Positions 36,644 to 49,062 of a stretch of 61,041 nucleotides of DNA are shown here, piece after piece. This DNA is from Gammaproteobacteria bacterium (GTDB lineage: Bacteria > Pseudomonadota > Gammaproteobacteria > Enterobacterales > Alteromonadaceae), in the NCBI GenBank assembly GCA_018825965.1, contig JAHKAA010000022.1, positions 1 to 61,041 on the forward strand, written 5' to 3'. Position 1 is the first letter of the stretch; each line of letters starts with the position of its first letter. The notes beneath the pieces were generated by a model. It was not told the DNA's origin, did not search any database, and saw only the letters and a program-made list of their open reading frames with translations. The position numbers and the translations under genes are program-made.

Positions 36644-36740
36644 GTCTGTGAATTTTGATGTTTTCATAGTGAATCTCCTGCGTTTTATGGTACGAGAAAA
36701 TTCTACTTTTGACGTCAGTTAATTTGCGGGGGGATTACCG
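36602..36740 (-). mobile_element. IS3-family remnant (left end and orfA start)
   Basis: On the minus strand, GGAG followed by an ATG at 36667 starts MKTSKFTDSQ, the conserved beginning of many IS3-family OrfA proteins. After ten codons the match ends and the frame continues into unrelated sequence with a stop at 36602. Upstream, ACGTCAAAAGTAGAATTTTC (36714-36695) resembles the left-end leader of such elements. The outer tip could not be fixed (about 36735-36740). Confidence 0.55.
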
Positions 36741-36781
36741 TAGTTAAAAGAATATAAAAAGCGCTTGCGGTGTTCGAATGG

Positions 36782-37036
36782 TTAGCCGGACTTTTTTACT
36801 AAATAGCGGAAAGGTTCGCTACTTGTATCGCTAGCGACCAGCTCATGTTCCATAAAACGACAGAAAGCCGGAATATCGCGGGTAGTGGCCGGGTCGTCAG
36901 CGGTAATTAATAGTGTCTGGCCCGCCGTCATTTTACGAATAGCCAGGCGGGTTAACATCACAGGTTCAGGGCAACGTAAACCTAAAGTATCCAGTTGCTG
37001 ATCGGCTGCTAAAAATAACTGTTCAGGGTTCGACAT
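36782..37036 (-). CDS. tusA: Sulfur carrier protein TusA
   Basis: TusA (84 residues) takes persulfide sulfur from IscS for tRNA 2-thiouridine synthesis and related pathways. The catalytic cysteine is in [12 protein letters not shown], followed by a helix with RKM, and the [14 protein letters not shown] segment is typical. The gene lies 106 nt downstream of fadA, beyond the fadA terminator. Confidence 0.93.
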   Translation of the reverse strand: MSNPEQLFLAADQQLDTLGLRCPEPVMLTRLAIRKMTAGQTLLITADDPATTRDIPAFCRFMEHELVASDTSSEPFRYLVKKSG

Positions 37037-37090
37037 AGTTCAGGTTCCACGTGAGAAAAGGCGCATATGCTAACTTAGGCTGAATATAAT

Positions 37091-37115
37091 AAAAAGGGCT
37101 GGCCAAAGCCAACCC
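37091..37115 (-). terminator. Terminator after fadA
   Basis: Minus-strand GGGTTGGC-TTTG-GCCAGCCC hairpin followed by TTTTTATT. Confidence 0.87.
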
Positions 37116-37142
37116 TGTTATTCAACAGCTAACTGCTGGTAT

Positions 37143-38324
<1,182 letters not shown>

Positions 38325-40478
38325 TTAAACCGGGTAGAACACGGCACCAGAAGCTGCCATGGCGCGGGTTTTGTCTGTTACCTGATAGATTTCACCTAAG
38401 TGGGCGTATTTGTCGGCTAATGCCACAAAGTTCGCCAGACCAATGGTGTCGGCATAACGCAACGGACCACCACGGAACGGAGGGAAACCTAAACCATAAA
38501 TTAAGCCCATATCTGCTTCGGCTGCCGTAGCGACAATGCCTTCTTCTAAGCAGCGGATCACTTCGTTAATCATGGGCACCATACAACGGGCAATAATATC
38601 GTCCGCGCTGAATTCCACGCCTGTGCTACCCGCTTTAGCCAGTAAGTCATAAGAAACAGCATCAGAGTCTTTTTTCGGTTTGCCTTTGGCATCTTTGCTA
38701 TACGCATAGAAACCTACACCGTTTTTCTGACCATAACGCTGCGCCTGATACATCAGGGCTACAGGGTCGTTTTCTACTTTGCCCATGCGAGTTGGGAAGC
38801 CTGCTGCCATCACGTCTGTGCAGTGGAAAGCAGTATCTAAACCCACCACGTCCAGCAAGTAAGCAGGGCCCATAGGCCAGCCGAAGGTTTTTTCCATCAC
38901 TTTGTCTACTTTAGCAAAGTCAGCACCGTCTAAAACCAGTTTGCTGAAACCCGCAAAGTACGGGAACAAGACGCGGTTGACGTAAAAACCAGGGCAGTCG
39001 TTCACAACGATAGGGGACTTGCCCATTCTGGCAGCGTACGCCACTACTGCAGCTACTGTTTCTTCGCTGGTGTCTTTACCACGGATCACTTCTACCAACG
39101 GCATTTGGTGCACCGGGTTAAAGAAGTGCATACCGCAGAAGCGGCTTGGGTCTTTTAAGTTGGCCGCTAACGAATCAATAGAGATAGTTGAGGTGTTAGA
39201 AGTAATAATGGCGTCTGCCGCTACTAACTCTTCTACTTCTTTAAGTACTGCACCTTTGATTTTTGGGTTTTCAACAACAGCTTCAACCACTATGTCGACA
39301 GTTTTCACTGCTTCCATGCTCAGCGTAGGCTGAATGCTGGCAATAACTTTCGCCATACCAACAGCATCCAGACGTTTGCGCTCTACCTGTTTATTCAACA
39401 GCTTAGTGGCTTCGCCCATACCCAACTCTAAAGCTTTGTCGGCTATGTCTTTCATCACAACTGGCACGCCTTTTAATGCAGACTGGTAAGCGATGCCGCC
39501 ACCCATAATGCCTGCGCCTAATACGGCTGCTTTTTTGATGTCTTTCGTTGCTACTTTGGCGGCTTTTTTCGCTTTGCCTTTAATCAGTTGGTCATTCAGG
39601 AACAAACCAATCTGGGCAGCAGCAGCTGTAGTTTTTGCCAGTTTGGCAAAAGAGGCGTTTTCTAAAGCCACAGCGCCTGCGCGGTCTAAGCGGGCTGCGG
39701 CTTCAATAGTTTCTACTGCAACCATAGGGGCTGGGTAATGTTTACCTGCATTGGCAAATACCATGCCTTTGGCTGTGTTGAAGCTCATCATGGCTTCAAT
39801 TTTATTCAGCTTCAGTGGCTGTAATTTGGCGGCGCGTTTTTTCTGCCAGTTCAGTTTGCCTGCTATGGCATCCTTGATCATGGATAACGCAGCGTCTTTT
39901 AATTTTTCTGGTGCAACAACAGCGTCGATAGCGCCTTCTTTTAACGCAGCGTCAGCGCCACGCTCTTTACCCGTAGTGATCCATTCCATACCACCGTCAG
40001 CACCAATAATGCGCGGTAAACGTACTGAACCACCAAAACCTGGCATTAAGCCCAGTTTCACTTCAGGTAAACCTACTTTGGCTGTTGTATCTGCTACACG
40101 GTAGTCTGCTGTTAAGGTCCACTCAAAGCCACCACCTAAAGCAAAACCACGAATAGCAGCAATGGTTGGAACCGGTAAATCTTCCGCCAGGTCAAATACA
40201 TCAGAGGCAGATTTGATCCAGGGGATAAGTTCAGCTTCAGGCTGCTGGAATGTACCTAAAAACTCAGTAATATCAGCGCCTACGATGAATGCGTCTTTTC
40301 CTGAGGTGTAAATCACGCCTTTGAGGTTTTTATCTGCATGCAGCAGATTCAAAGCGGCACGACAATCTGCTAAGGTTTGCTGGTCAAATTTATTAACTGA
40401 ACCTGCAGCATTAAAGGTAAACTCGGCAATACCATCCGCCAGATAGGCGACGGTGATGCTGTTACTCTGGTAGATCAT
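38325..40478 (-). CDS. fadB: Fatty-acid oxidation complex subunit alpha FadB
   Basis: Multifunctional alpha chain (717 residues) with enoyl-CoA hydratase/isomerase (N-terminal third, [20 protein letters not shown]) and 3-hydroxyacyl-CoA dehydrogenase domains ([21 protein letters not shown] for NAD, then [15 protein letters not shown]). I chose the ATG at 40478 ([10 protein letters not shown]), preceded by AAGGAG; the longer open frame has no support. A palindromic operator lies upstream at 40589-40606. Confidence 0.97.
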   Translation of the reverse strand: MIYQSNSITVAYLADGIAEFTFNAAGSVNKFDQQTLADCRAALNLLHADKNLKGVIYTSGKDAFIVGADITEFLGTFQQPEAELIPWIKSASDVFDLAEDLPVPTIAAIRGFALGGGFEWTLTADYRVADTTAKVGLPEVKLGLMPGFGGSVRLPRIIGADGGMEWITTGKERGADAALKEGAIDAVVAPEKLKDAALSMIKDAIAGKLNWQKKRAAKLQPLKLNKIEAMMSFNTAKGMVFANAGKHYPAPMVAVETIEAAARLDRAGAVALENASFAKLAKTTAAAAQIGLFLNDQLIKGKAKKAAKVATKDIKKAAVLGAGIMGGGIAYQSALKGVPVVMKDIADKALELGMGEATKLLNKQVERKRLDAVGMAKVIASIQPTLSMEAVKTVDIVVEAVVENPKIKGAVLKEVEELVAADAIITSNTSTISIDSLAANLKDPSRFCGMHFFNPVHQMPLVEVIRGKDTSEETVAAVVAYAARMGKSPIVVNDCPGFYVNRVLFPYFAGFSKLVLDGADFAKVDKVMEKTFGWPMGPAYLLDVVGLDTAFHCTDVMAAGFPTRMGKVENDPVALMYQAQRYGQKNGVGFYAYSKDAKGKPKKDSDAVSYDLLAKAGSTGVEFSADDIIARCMVPMINEVIRCLEEGIVATAAEADMGLIYGLGFPPFRGGPLRYADTIGLANFVALADKYAHLGEIYQVTDKTRAMAASGAVFYPV

Positions 40479-40588
40479 GAATGTTCTCCTTCGTCCGATA
40501 GGGTGGACTATTGCTTTTATTCGCAACTGGTAAGATGAGTCTATTGCAGTCTCAGTGTGTCGTGGTTAAGTAAAAATTTCAACCGTTA

Positions 40589-40606
40589 TTTAAACACTTG
40601 TTTGAA
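40589..40606. promoter_or_regulatory. PsrA-type operator upstream of fadBA
   Basis: TTTAAACACTTGTTTGAA: arms TTTAAAC and GTTTGAA around 4 nt, one mismatch from a perfect palindrome. It matches the TTyAAAC-N4-GTTTrAA pattern I recall for the TetR-type fatty-acid regulator PsrA in Shewanella and relatives. It lies 111 bp before fadB and 44 bp before the transglycosylase start, so it could touch both. Confidence 0.5.
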
Positions 40607-40649
40607 TTTGCGATAGATGTCCCAGTAACTATAGGTGGTAAAAATTTGT

Positions 40650-42572
40650 ATGTGGCGTTTCTGCTCTGTTTTCCGTCCATCGCTCTGGTTACTGGCAACT
40701 GCCGCCTTATCCGTGGTTTTTCCTGCTCATGCTATCAATGAGGGCATGCGTAAACGTTTTGCTTTAGCCGAAAAAAATATTCATAAACTCACCGAAACTC
40801 AGGCGAAAAAAGTACTAAAAGAAATGGAAGCCTACCCGCTACAGCCTTATTTAGAGCTGGAGTGGCTGAGTAAATCACTGGAAGATACCAATGCTGTTGT
40901 ACGTTTTATGCAGGAGCATCAAGGCACCCCCCTGGAGCGTACTTTACGTAAACGCTGGCTGATGTATCTGGCCGATCGTAAACAAGCGCAGTTATTTCTG
41001 AAAAATTATCAGTATGGCTCTGATGTGGTGCTGGATTGCCAGGCGCTGGAAATGCGGCTGGTGCTGGAAAAACCTGCTGCTGTATGGCCTGCTGTGCGTG
41101 ACTTATGGGCTGTAGGCAAATCACGGCCTGATGAATGTGATCCTATCTTTGACCGTTGGCGCAAAGCCGGGCAGCGTACACCTGAAGCCGTCTGGCAGCG
41201 GGTACTGGCTGCGGCAAAAGCGGATAACCAGCGTATGTTGCCTTATTTGCGTAGTTTATTGCCTAAAAACCAGCAGTATCTGGCAGAAAAATGGGTGCAG
41301 GTGATGGATAACCCTGCTTTGGTGTATCGCAAAAACTTCCTGCCGTTACGTAGCCCGCTGGAACGGGATTTAGCTGCTTATGGCATACAAAAACTGGTAT
41401 GGAAAAAGCCGGATCAGGCTATAACTGTTTGGGAAAGGTTTGCTCATGATCCTGCCTTCAGCAATGAAAACCGTGCTGTCACAGCGCGTCAGATGGCTAT
41501 AGCTTTGGCCAGCAAAAATGATCCTCGCGCTGAGAAGTTTATTAATATAGTGCCGGCTGAATACAAAGACAGTCTTTTTGTACAGTGGAAACTGGCGACT
41601 TTGCTGCGTAAAAAAGACTGGTACGCCGTGATTGAAGCCGTGAAGGCCTTGCCGGAAGAGTTAGCCAAAGATGATGCCAACCAATATTGGTTAGCCCGTG
41701 CTTATCTGCAGGTCGATTTAAAGGAATCCTCCACTCATATTTATCAGCAACTGGCGAAAAAGCGCAGTTATTATGGTTATCTGGCCGCTGCACATCTGGG
41801 GCAAGCCCCAAGTCTGGCGCACAAGCCTGTGCCCGTGACTGAAACTGACTTTTTGGCCTTTAAAAGCAGTGCCCCAGTAAGGCGTATGAAAGAATGGCAA
41901 GCCATTAAACGCCCTAATGCGGCTAAGCGTGAACTGACCCATTTACAGCAATACGGCACTGATTTGCAAAAATACAGTGCAGCTAAGCTGGCTTTTGAGC
42001 TGGGGTGGTATGAGAACGCTATAGTGGCGCTGGCTAAAGCTGAATATTGGGATGATGTCGATTTACGTTTCCCTATGGCCTATAACAAAGAAATTCAGAC
42101 TTATTCCAAAAAAGCCAAAGTGGATCCGGCCTGGGCTATGGCAATAGCCCGGCGTGAAAGTACTTTTATCCCAACAGCTAAGTCGTCTGTGGGGGCCCTA
42201 GGTTTGATGCAAATTATGCCTGCTACCGCCAAACATATTACCGGCCGCAGAGTGTCGGTGGCGCAGTTGTACAATCCGGTCACCAATATTAATTACGGTA
42301 CTTATTATCTGAATTATCTGATGAAACATACCGGCAATAATGTGGTGTTTGCCACTGCGTCCTATAACGCCGGTTTTAGCAGAGTAAAATCCTGGATCCC
42401 CAAAGATGGCTCAGTGCCTTTGGATATCTGGGTCGAAACTATTCCTTTTAAAGAAACCCGTGACTATGTCAAAAACGTCATGATGTATTACCAGGTCTAT
42501 AGTTTAAAAATGCAGAAAAATCAGCGTATTTTTGAACCTCTGGCCGGGATGAGGATAGGGGTGGAGGGCTAA
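40650..42572 (+). CDS. slt: Soluble lytic murein transglycosylase
   Basis: Periplasmic lytic transglycosylase (640 residues) that cleaves peptidoglycan with 1,6-anhydro product formation. A signal peptide (LWLLATAALSVVFPAHA) is followed by a long superhelical domain and a C-terminal catalytic domain; the catalytic Glu is in AIARRESTFIPTAKSSVGAL, with GLMQIMPATA and NINYGTYYLNYLM after it. I chose the ATG at 40650, with AGGTGG upstream; a GTG five codons earlier is possible. Confidence 0.93.
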   Translation: MWRFCSVFRPSLWLLATAALSVVFPAHAINEGMRKRFALAEKNIHKLTETQAKKVLKEMEAYPLQPYLELEWLSKSLEDTNAVVRFMQEHQGTPLERTLRKRWLMYLADRKQAQLFLKNYQYGSDVVLDCQALEMRLVLEKPAAVWPAVRDLWAVGKSRPDECDPIFDRWRKAGQRTPEAVWQRVLAAAKADNQRMLPYLRSLLPKNQQYLAEKWVQVMDNPALVYRKNFLPLRSPLERDLAAYGIQKLVWKKPDQAITVWERFAHDPAFSNENRAVTARQMAIALASKNDPRAEKFINIVPAEYKDSLFVQWKLATLLRKKDWYAVIEAVKALPEELAKDDANQYWLARAYLQVDLKESSTHIYQQLAKKRSYYGYLAAAHLGQAPSLAHKPVPVTETDFLAFKSSAPVRRMKEWQAIKRPNAAKRELTHLQQYGTDLQKYSAAKLAFELGWYENAIVALAKAEYWDDVDLRFPMAYNKEIQTYSKKAKVDPAWAMAIARRESTFIPTAKSSVGALGLMQIMPATAKHITGRRVSVAQLYNPVTNINYGTYYLNYLMKHTGNNVVFATASYNAGFSRVKSWIPKDGSVPLDIWVETIPFKETRDYVKNVMMYYQVYSLKMQKNQRIFEPLAGMRIGVEG

Positions 42573-42618
42573 AGCCTTCGTGGTACACTGAGTTGATTTT
42601 AATGGTTTTTAGTAATAA

Positions 42619-43959
<1,341 letters not shown>

Positions 43960-43968
43960 GCTGTTTTG

Positions 43969-44607
43969 ATGTCCGGCTGGTGGGTATTGGCTAAAACGGC
44001 TTCGTCTGAAACGGAGATCAAACGCAGCAGGTTTTTATGTACTTTATGGCCAATACAAAACCTGACTGAAGGTCAGCAGATGATTCGTCAGCAAAAACAG
44101 CAACATCCGCAGGCAGCCCACGTCTGCAGTGCTATGCTATTGCCAGCCGGTCCAACAGGTCAGCCTCAGGCTTTCAGCGATGATGGCGAACCCTCTGGTA
44201 CTGCAGGTAAACCTATGCTGGCTGTATTGCAGGGTTCTGGTATGGTGGGGATTTGTGCCAGCGTAGTACGTTATTATGGCGGTATTCAGCTGGGCACTGG
44301 CGGTTTAGTTCGTGCCTACAGTGATGCGGTACGGCAGGCGTTGTTGTCAGCACAACGCGAATTTATACCCATAAGGCATCAGGCAGATTTGTGTTTGTCT
44401 TATGCTGCTTTTGAAACTATGCAGCGTTTATGGCAGAACCGCTGGCTGATTGAACAACAAGAGTTTGAGCAGCAAGTGCGCTTAACAGTGCGTATCGCTT
44501 TAAGCGATCAACAGGAATTTGAACAGCAGTTTATGCAGACCATACTCAGACTGAAAGAACTTCAGGCCAGCATTAGCTGGCATAGCAACGCAGAACAGGG
44601 CTCCTGA
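43969..44607 (+). CDS. yigZ: YigZ/IMPACT family protein
   Basis: A 212-residue IMPACT/YigZ protein. The N-terminal domain has EIKRSRFLCTLWPI, FSDDGEPSGTAGKPML and VVRYYGGIQLGTGGLVRAY, the family signature; the C-terminal ferredoxin-like domain is weaker. The function in bacteria is unsettled; a translation-related role is assumed from eukaryotic IMPACT. I chose the ATG at 43969; a TTG codon lies directly before it in frame. Its stop overlaps the trkH start. Confidence 0.92.
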   Translation: MSGWWVLAKTASSETEIKRSRFLCTLWPIQNLTEGQQMIRQQKQQHPQAAHVCSAMLLPAGPTGQPQAFSDDGEPSGTAGKPMLAVLQGSGMVGICASVVRYYGGIQLGTGGLVRAYSDAVRQALLSAQREFIPIRHQADLCLSYAAFETMQRLWQNRWLIEQQEFEQQVRLTVRIALSDQQEFEQQFMQTILRLKELQASISWHSNAEQGS

Positions 44608-46058
44608 TGCAATACCGTTCTATTATCCGGATTTTAGGCCTACTGGTTGCCATCTTCAGTATTACCATGTTACCGCCTGCCTTTATCGCCTACTGGTATC
44701 AGGATGGCGCTGGTGTACCTTTTATTTTGTCTTTTTTCCTGTCGTTACTGATAGGTTTTGTCGTTTGGTATCCCAACCGCCATGAAAAGTCTGAACTGAA
44801 AGTGCGGGAGGGCTTTTTAATAGTAGTGTTGTTCTGGACAGTGTTAGGGGCTGTTGGTGCTTTGCCCTTCTGGCTGGCAGATAAACCTGATATGAATCTG
44901 GCCGCCAGTATGTTTGAAGCCTTTTCAGGTTTAACCACCACGGGCGCTACTGTGCTGACAGGTTTAGAAAGCCTGCCTAAAGCTATATTGTATTACCGCC
45001 AGCAACTGCAATGGTTTGGTGGTATGGGGATTATCGTTTTAGCTGTAGCTATTCTGCCGATGTTAGGGGTGGGTGGTATGCAGTTGTACCGTGCTGAAAC
45101 TCCAGGCCCGGTGAAAGACAACAAAATGACGCCCCGTATTGCTGATACAGCCAAACATCTGTGGTTTATTTATTTAGGCATTACCATAGCCTGCGCTTTG
45201 TCTTTTTATAGTGCAGGTATGAGTGCTTTTGATGCCATTTGTCATGCGTTTTCTACTGTGGCCATAGGGGGGTTCTCTACTTATGACGCCAGCATAGGTT
45301 ACTTTAACAGTGTTAGTATCAATATGATTTGTGTGGTGTTTTTGCTGATCAGCTCAGTGAATTTCCCACTGCATTTTGCGGCTGTGCGTGGCAAAAATAT
45401 CAAAACCTACTGGCGTGATCCTGAGTTAAAAGCTTTTATGGTGATCCAGCTGGCCTTGATGGTGATTTGTTTTCTGGTGCTTTTGGAAGAACAAATTTAT
45501 CCGGACTGGCTCAGCGCGCTGAATCATGGTTTGTTTCAGGCTGTGTCTATGTCGACTACTGCAGGTTTCTCCACAGCAAGCTTTTCCAGCTGGCCTTTGT
45601 TTTTGCCTATTTTGCTGATTTTCGCCAGCTTTATTGGTGGTTGTGCAGGTTCTACCGCTGGTGGTTTAAAAGTAGTACGGGTGCTGCTGTTATTCCTGCA
45701 GGGCAAAAGAGAGTTAAACCGCTTAGTGCATCCACGAGCTGTGTATTCCATCAAGCTTGGGCGTCGGCCTGTGCCGGATCGGATAGTGGAAGCGGTTTGG
45801 GGCTTTTTTGCGGCTTATACCCTGGTCTTTGTGGTCATTATGTTATTGCTGCTGCTGGTGGGCATGGACAATATCAGCGCCTTTACCGCCACAGCGGCCT
45901 GTTTAAATAACTTAGGCCCTGGCTTAGGTGAAGTAGCAGCCAACTTTGCCTCAGTGCCCGACGCCGGCAAATGGATTTTGGTAGTGGCCATGATCTTTGG
46001 GCGTTTAGAGATTTTTACCTTACTGGTGCTGTTTACAGCGGCATTTTGGAAGGATTAA
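44607..46058 (+). CDS. trkH: Trk potassium uptake protein TrkH
   Basis: Potassium-translocating membrane subunit (483 residues, as in E. coli) with four pore-loop repeats. Selectivity segments are visible as FSGLTTTGATVLTGL, STVAIGGFSTYDAS, VSMSTTAGFSTASF and CLNNLGPGLG. It works with cytoplasmic TrkA, encoded in this window at 47674 but in another transcription unit. The ATG overlaps the yigZ stop by 3 nt (ATGA-type). Confidence 0.96.
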   Translation: MQYRSIIRILGLLVAIFSITMLPPAFIAYWYQDGAGVPFILSFFLSLLIGFVVWYPNRHEKSELKVREGFLIVVLFWTVLGAVGALPFWLADKPDMNLAASMFEAFSGLTTTGATVLTGLESLPKAILYYRQQLQWFGGMGIIVLAVAILPMLGVGGMQLYRAETPGPVKDNKMTPRIADTAKHLWFIYLGITIACALSFYSAGMSAFDAICHAFSTVAIGGFSTYDASIGYFNSVSINMICVVFLLISSVNFPLHFAAVRGKNIKTYWRDPELKAFMVIQLALMVICFLVLLEEQIYPDWLSALNHGLFQAVSMSTTAGFSTASFSSWPLFLPILLIFASFIGGCAGSTAGGLKVVRVLLLFLQGKRELNRLVHPRAVYSIKLGRRPVPDRIVEAVWGFFAAYTLVFVVIMLLLLLVGMDNISAFTATAACLNNLGPGLGEVAANFASVPDAGKWILVVAMIFGRLEIFTLLVLFTAAFWKD

Positions 46059-46122
46059 CAGGTAGTGCAGAAGCCTATATAAAACGGCTACCTATCTGGC
46101 TAACAGGGAGTGGAGATACTGA

Positions 46123-47586
46123 ATGGATTCAGCAAAAATAGTAGCAAGTGTCTTATTGGTGTGTTCGGTTTTGGTATACGCCGAGCCATCAAAGGACACT
46201 GCGGAACAAAGCCTTTATGAACGCAGGCATTCGTTCAACGGCTCAGTATTTAAAAAAGATAATAATGTCTGGCTGGTTAGCCCGGCTTTTGCTAAACGTA
46301 TGTCTATGCCTGCAGCCTTTGTGTCACAAACCATGCCTGTAGGTATCGAGGCATTGGCCATTCGTTACCAGCGTTATTTTACGCAAATTTGCAGCAGCGA
46401 TGACCCATCTTCTTGTTATACCCCTGCTAATTGTTATCTGGATATATACGCAAACCCCCAAGCTAAATTACCTTGGCTGGATGATGGTCATGCTCATGTA
46501 GATATGGATTCACCCGACTCCAGCTGGTTTTATCTGCGTTTTAAACAAGACGATTTTCAGCGGGTTTTTGCTCCCCGAGGCCTGCATGTTTTCTGGCAAA
46601 CCTCGCAGCAACAATTTCCAGGCCGGGTTGTGGAGTATGAAAAACAGTTTTTCCCGCAACTGGATTTTATATCCACAGTATTTGACTGCAGTCTGTTGCA
46701 GCAGACATCAGCACAGCTAACTATTTCCGGAGTAGGGCAAGCTTTGCACATTAAGCTCGACCCTTTATACCAACAACAAGCTGTACAACACATTCAGCAA
46801 AGCCAGCGGCAGCTTGCTTTATACAACACTTCATCAGAGACAACTCCTGAAGTCTTTCAGGAAGCTATGTTTCGGCTTTCTCCAGAGCGTGAGGCTCTGA
46901 ACACCCTAAAATCCAAGGTTCGCTGGTCTTATACCTGGGTTTATAGCCGTGCCTTTGCCGCTCGTTTTTTGTTGCCAAAAGAATGGATTTCAGATGATTT
47001 AAATAGTGCACTACAGGCAGCTGTCTACAGGAAACAATACTATGACAATAGGAGTTGTGGATACTTTAAGCAGATGGACAAATGTTACTTCGCAAACTTA
47101 GAGAAAATAGATTTTTTTGTGAACGAAGGCACTAATAAACTTTGGCGAAGTACAGAAAACTCAATGATTAATAAAGGCCAGTTAAGCGTTTCCCATTATC
47201 AGCTTGAGCGCAACTTAGCGGACCGGGCTTATTGGGAGCGTCCTGTAGGCATAGATGCCCACATAAATATTTTTTTTAAAAAAGGTCTGATATTCAAAAC
47301 CGAAAAACATGGGGTTATTCCACTCGGTTCGAAATATTTCCAGAAAAATATATTGGACTATGACTTTATAGTGGCTAGTGGTTTGATCGTAACTGGGTTG
47401 AATCAATTTTATGATTCGGAGCTGTTTTTCTATAAAAATATAGAAGATTGGAAGAGCAAAAATAACCAAGAATGGCGGTTATCTATTCCTGATGATTTTT
47501 GGGAAAGAATAAAAAGTGATGGTGCGAATTCTCCACAAAAAGATGTTGTTGATGATGTAATGAAACTATTTAAGTCCTTTGATTAA
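46123..47586 (+). CDS. Secreted protein of unknown function with internal duplication
   Basis: A 487-residue protein I do not recognise. A signal peptide (residues about 1-20, ending LVYA) predicts export. Two related halves can be aligned: W50-V52-S53-x-AFA with three Cys at 90, 98 and 104, and W272-V273-S275-x-AFA with Cys312 and Cys321, each followed by an aromatic-rich IYANPQAKLPW or FFVNEGTNKLW segment. The second halves of each also resemble one another (QLDFI and DYDFI). The ATG has GGAG upstream. It sits between trkH and trkA without co-operonic partner; function unknown. Confidence 0.8.
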   Translation: MDSAKIVASVLLVCSVLVYAEPSKDTAEQSLYERRHSFNGSVFKKDNNVWLVSPAFAKRMSMPAAFVSQTMPVGIEALAIRYQRYFTQICSSDDPSSCYTPANCYLDIYANPQAKLPWLDDGHAHVDMDSPDSSWFYLRFKQDDFQRVFAPRGLHVFWQTSQQQFPGRVVEYEKQFFPQLDFISTVFDCSLLQQTSAQLTISGVGQALHIKLDPLYQQQAVQHIQQSQRQLALYNTSSETTPEVFQEAMFRLSPEREALNTLKSKVRWSYTWVYSRAFAARFLLPKEWISDDLNSALQAAVYRKQYYDNRSCGYFKQMDKCYFANLEKIDFFVNEGTNKLWRSTENSMINKGQLSVSHYQLERNLADRAYWERPVGIDAHINIFFKKGLIFKTEKHGVIPLGSKYFQKNILDYDFIVASGLIVTGLNQFYDSELFFYKNIEDWKSKNNQEWRLSIPDDFWERIKSDGANSPQKDVVDDVMKLFKSFD

Positions 47587-47632
47587 TTGAAGTTTTAGAA
47601 GGAAATACAGTGGGGAGTTTATTACAGAGATA

Positions 47633-47663
47633 AAAATTCTGCCATGCGTCATGGCAGAATTTT
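47633..47663. terminator. Bidirectional terminator between convergent genes
   Basis: A perfect 14-bp inverted repeat (AAAATTCTGCCATG/CATGGCAGAATTTT, CGT loop). It serves both the unknown secreted-protein gene and trkA. Confidence 0.85.
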
Positions 47664-47673
47664 CAGGGTTACA

Positions 47674-49050
47674 TCAAATAAATATCGCACTAACCTGGAA
47701 TAAGCGTTCCACTTCGGTGATGTACTTTTTATCCACCAAAAATAAAATCACATGGTCGTCAGTTTCAATCACCACGTTGTCGTGAGCTATCAATACTTCG
47801 TCGCCACGCACTATGGCGCCTATGGTCGCTCCTGGTGGCAGTTTAATCTGGCCTATGGCCTGACCTACTACTTTTGACGTTGATTTATCACCATGAGCAA
47901 CAGCCTCTATGGCTTCAGCAGCGCCTCTGCGTAGTGAATACACATTTACTATGTCACCACGACGTATATGGGTCAGCAAAGCTGAAATAGTGGCTTGCTG
48001 CGGTGATACGGCTATATCTACTTCGCCACCTTGCAGTAAATCTACATAAGCACCACGTTTTATCAGCACCATGGTTTTTTGTGCGCCCATACGTTTGGCC
48101 AGCATGGCCGACATAATATTGGCTTCATCGTCATTGGTCACTGCTAAAAATACATCCACCTGCTCGATGTTTTCTTCTTCCAACAGCTCAGGATCTGAAG
48201 CGTCACCAATATAAACTACTGTATTGTCCAAAGCGCTGGACAGGTATTCGGCGCGCTCTTTACTGCGCTCTATCAGCTTCACGCTATGGTTTTTTTCTAA
48301 AGCACGGGCCAAACCATAACCTACGTTACCGCCGCCAGCTATCATAATGCGGTGATAGCTTTTCTCCAGCTTTTGCAGCTCGCTCATCACAGCGCGGATA
48401 TGTTTAGTGGCGGCGACAAAAAATACTTCATCGTCTGCTTCTATCACAGTTGTGCCTAAAGGCTTAATAGCATGACCACGACGGTAGATAGCGGCAACAC
48501 GGGCATCCACATGCGGCATATGCTGTTTTAAGGTGGATAACGCATGGCCGACCAGCAAACCACCGTAATAGGCTTTTACTGCTACCAGGCTGACACGGCC
48601 TTCGGCAAATTCAACCACCTGCAAAGCGCCTGGGTAGTCGATTAAGCGTTTGATATAGTCGGTGACCAGAGTTTCGGGGGAGATGAAGTGATCCACCGGC
48701 ATATCGTCTTTATGAAATAACTGTTCGCGGTATTTCAGATACTGGTTAGTACGGATACGGGCAATTTTCAGCGGCGTATTAAAAATACTGTAGGCCACCT
48801 GACAAGCGACAATATTCACTTCGTCGCTGCTGGTGACGGCAATAATCATATCGGCGTCTTCTGCGCCGGCGCGTTTTAAAATATCAGGGTGTGCACTATG
48901 TCCATGCACTACCTGCAGATCGTATCTGTCTTGCAGGGCGCGTAGCTTTTCAATATTGGTGTCAACGACTGTAATGTCGTTTTGTTCACCGACCAGGTTT
49001 TCCGCTAAAGTGCCACCAACCTGACCTGCACCCAAAATGATAATTTTCAT
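47674..49050 (-). CDS. trkA: Trk potassium uptake regulator TrkA
   Basis: Peripheral NAD-binding subunit (458 residues, as in E. coli). Two RCK halves each begin with a Rossmann glycine motif, [16 protein letters not shown] and [17 protein letters not shown], followed by TrkA-C domains. It gates TrkH in response to nucleotides. It is the last gene of the def-fmt-rsmB-trkA unit, 12 nt after rsmB. Confidence 0.97.
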   Translation of the reverse strand: MKIIILGAGQVGGTLAENLVGEQNDITVVDTNIEKLRALQDRYDLQVVHGHSAHPDILKRAGAEDADMIIAVTSSDEVNIVACQVAYSIFNTPLKIARIRTNQYLKYREQLFHKDDMPVDHFISPETLVTDYIKRLIDYPGALQVVEFAEGRVSLVAVKAYYGGLLVGHALSTLKQHMPHVDARVAAIYRRGHAIKPLGTTVIEADDEVFFVAATKHIRAVMSELQKLEKSYHRIMIAGGGNVGYGLARALEKNHSVKLIERSKERAEYLSSALDNTVVYIGDASDPELLEEENIEQVDVFLAVTNDDEANIMSAMLAKRMGAQKTMVLIKRGAYVDLLQGGEVDIAVSPQQATISALLTHIRRGDIVNVYSLRRGAAEAIEAVAHGDKSTSKVVGQAIGQIKLPPGATIGAIVRGDEVLIAHDNVVIETDDHVILFLVDKKYITEVERLFQVSAIFI

Positions 49051-49062
49051 AAAGCCTCTGCG

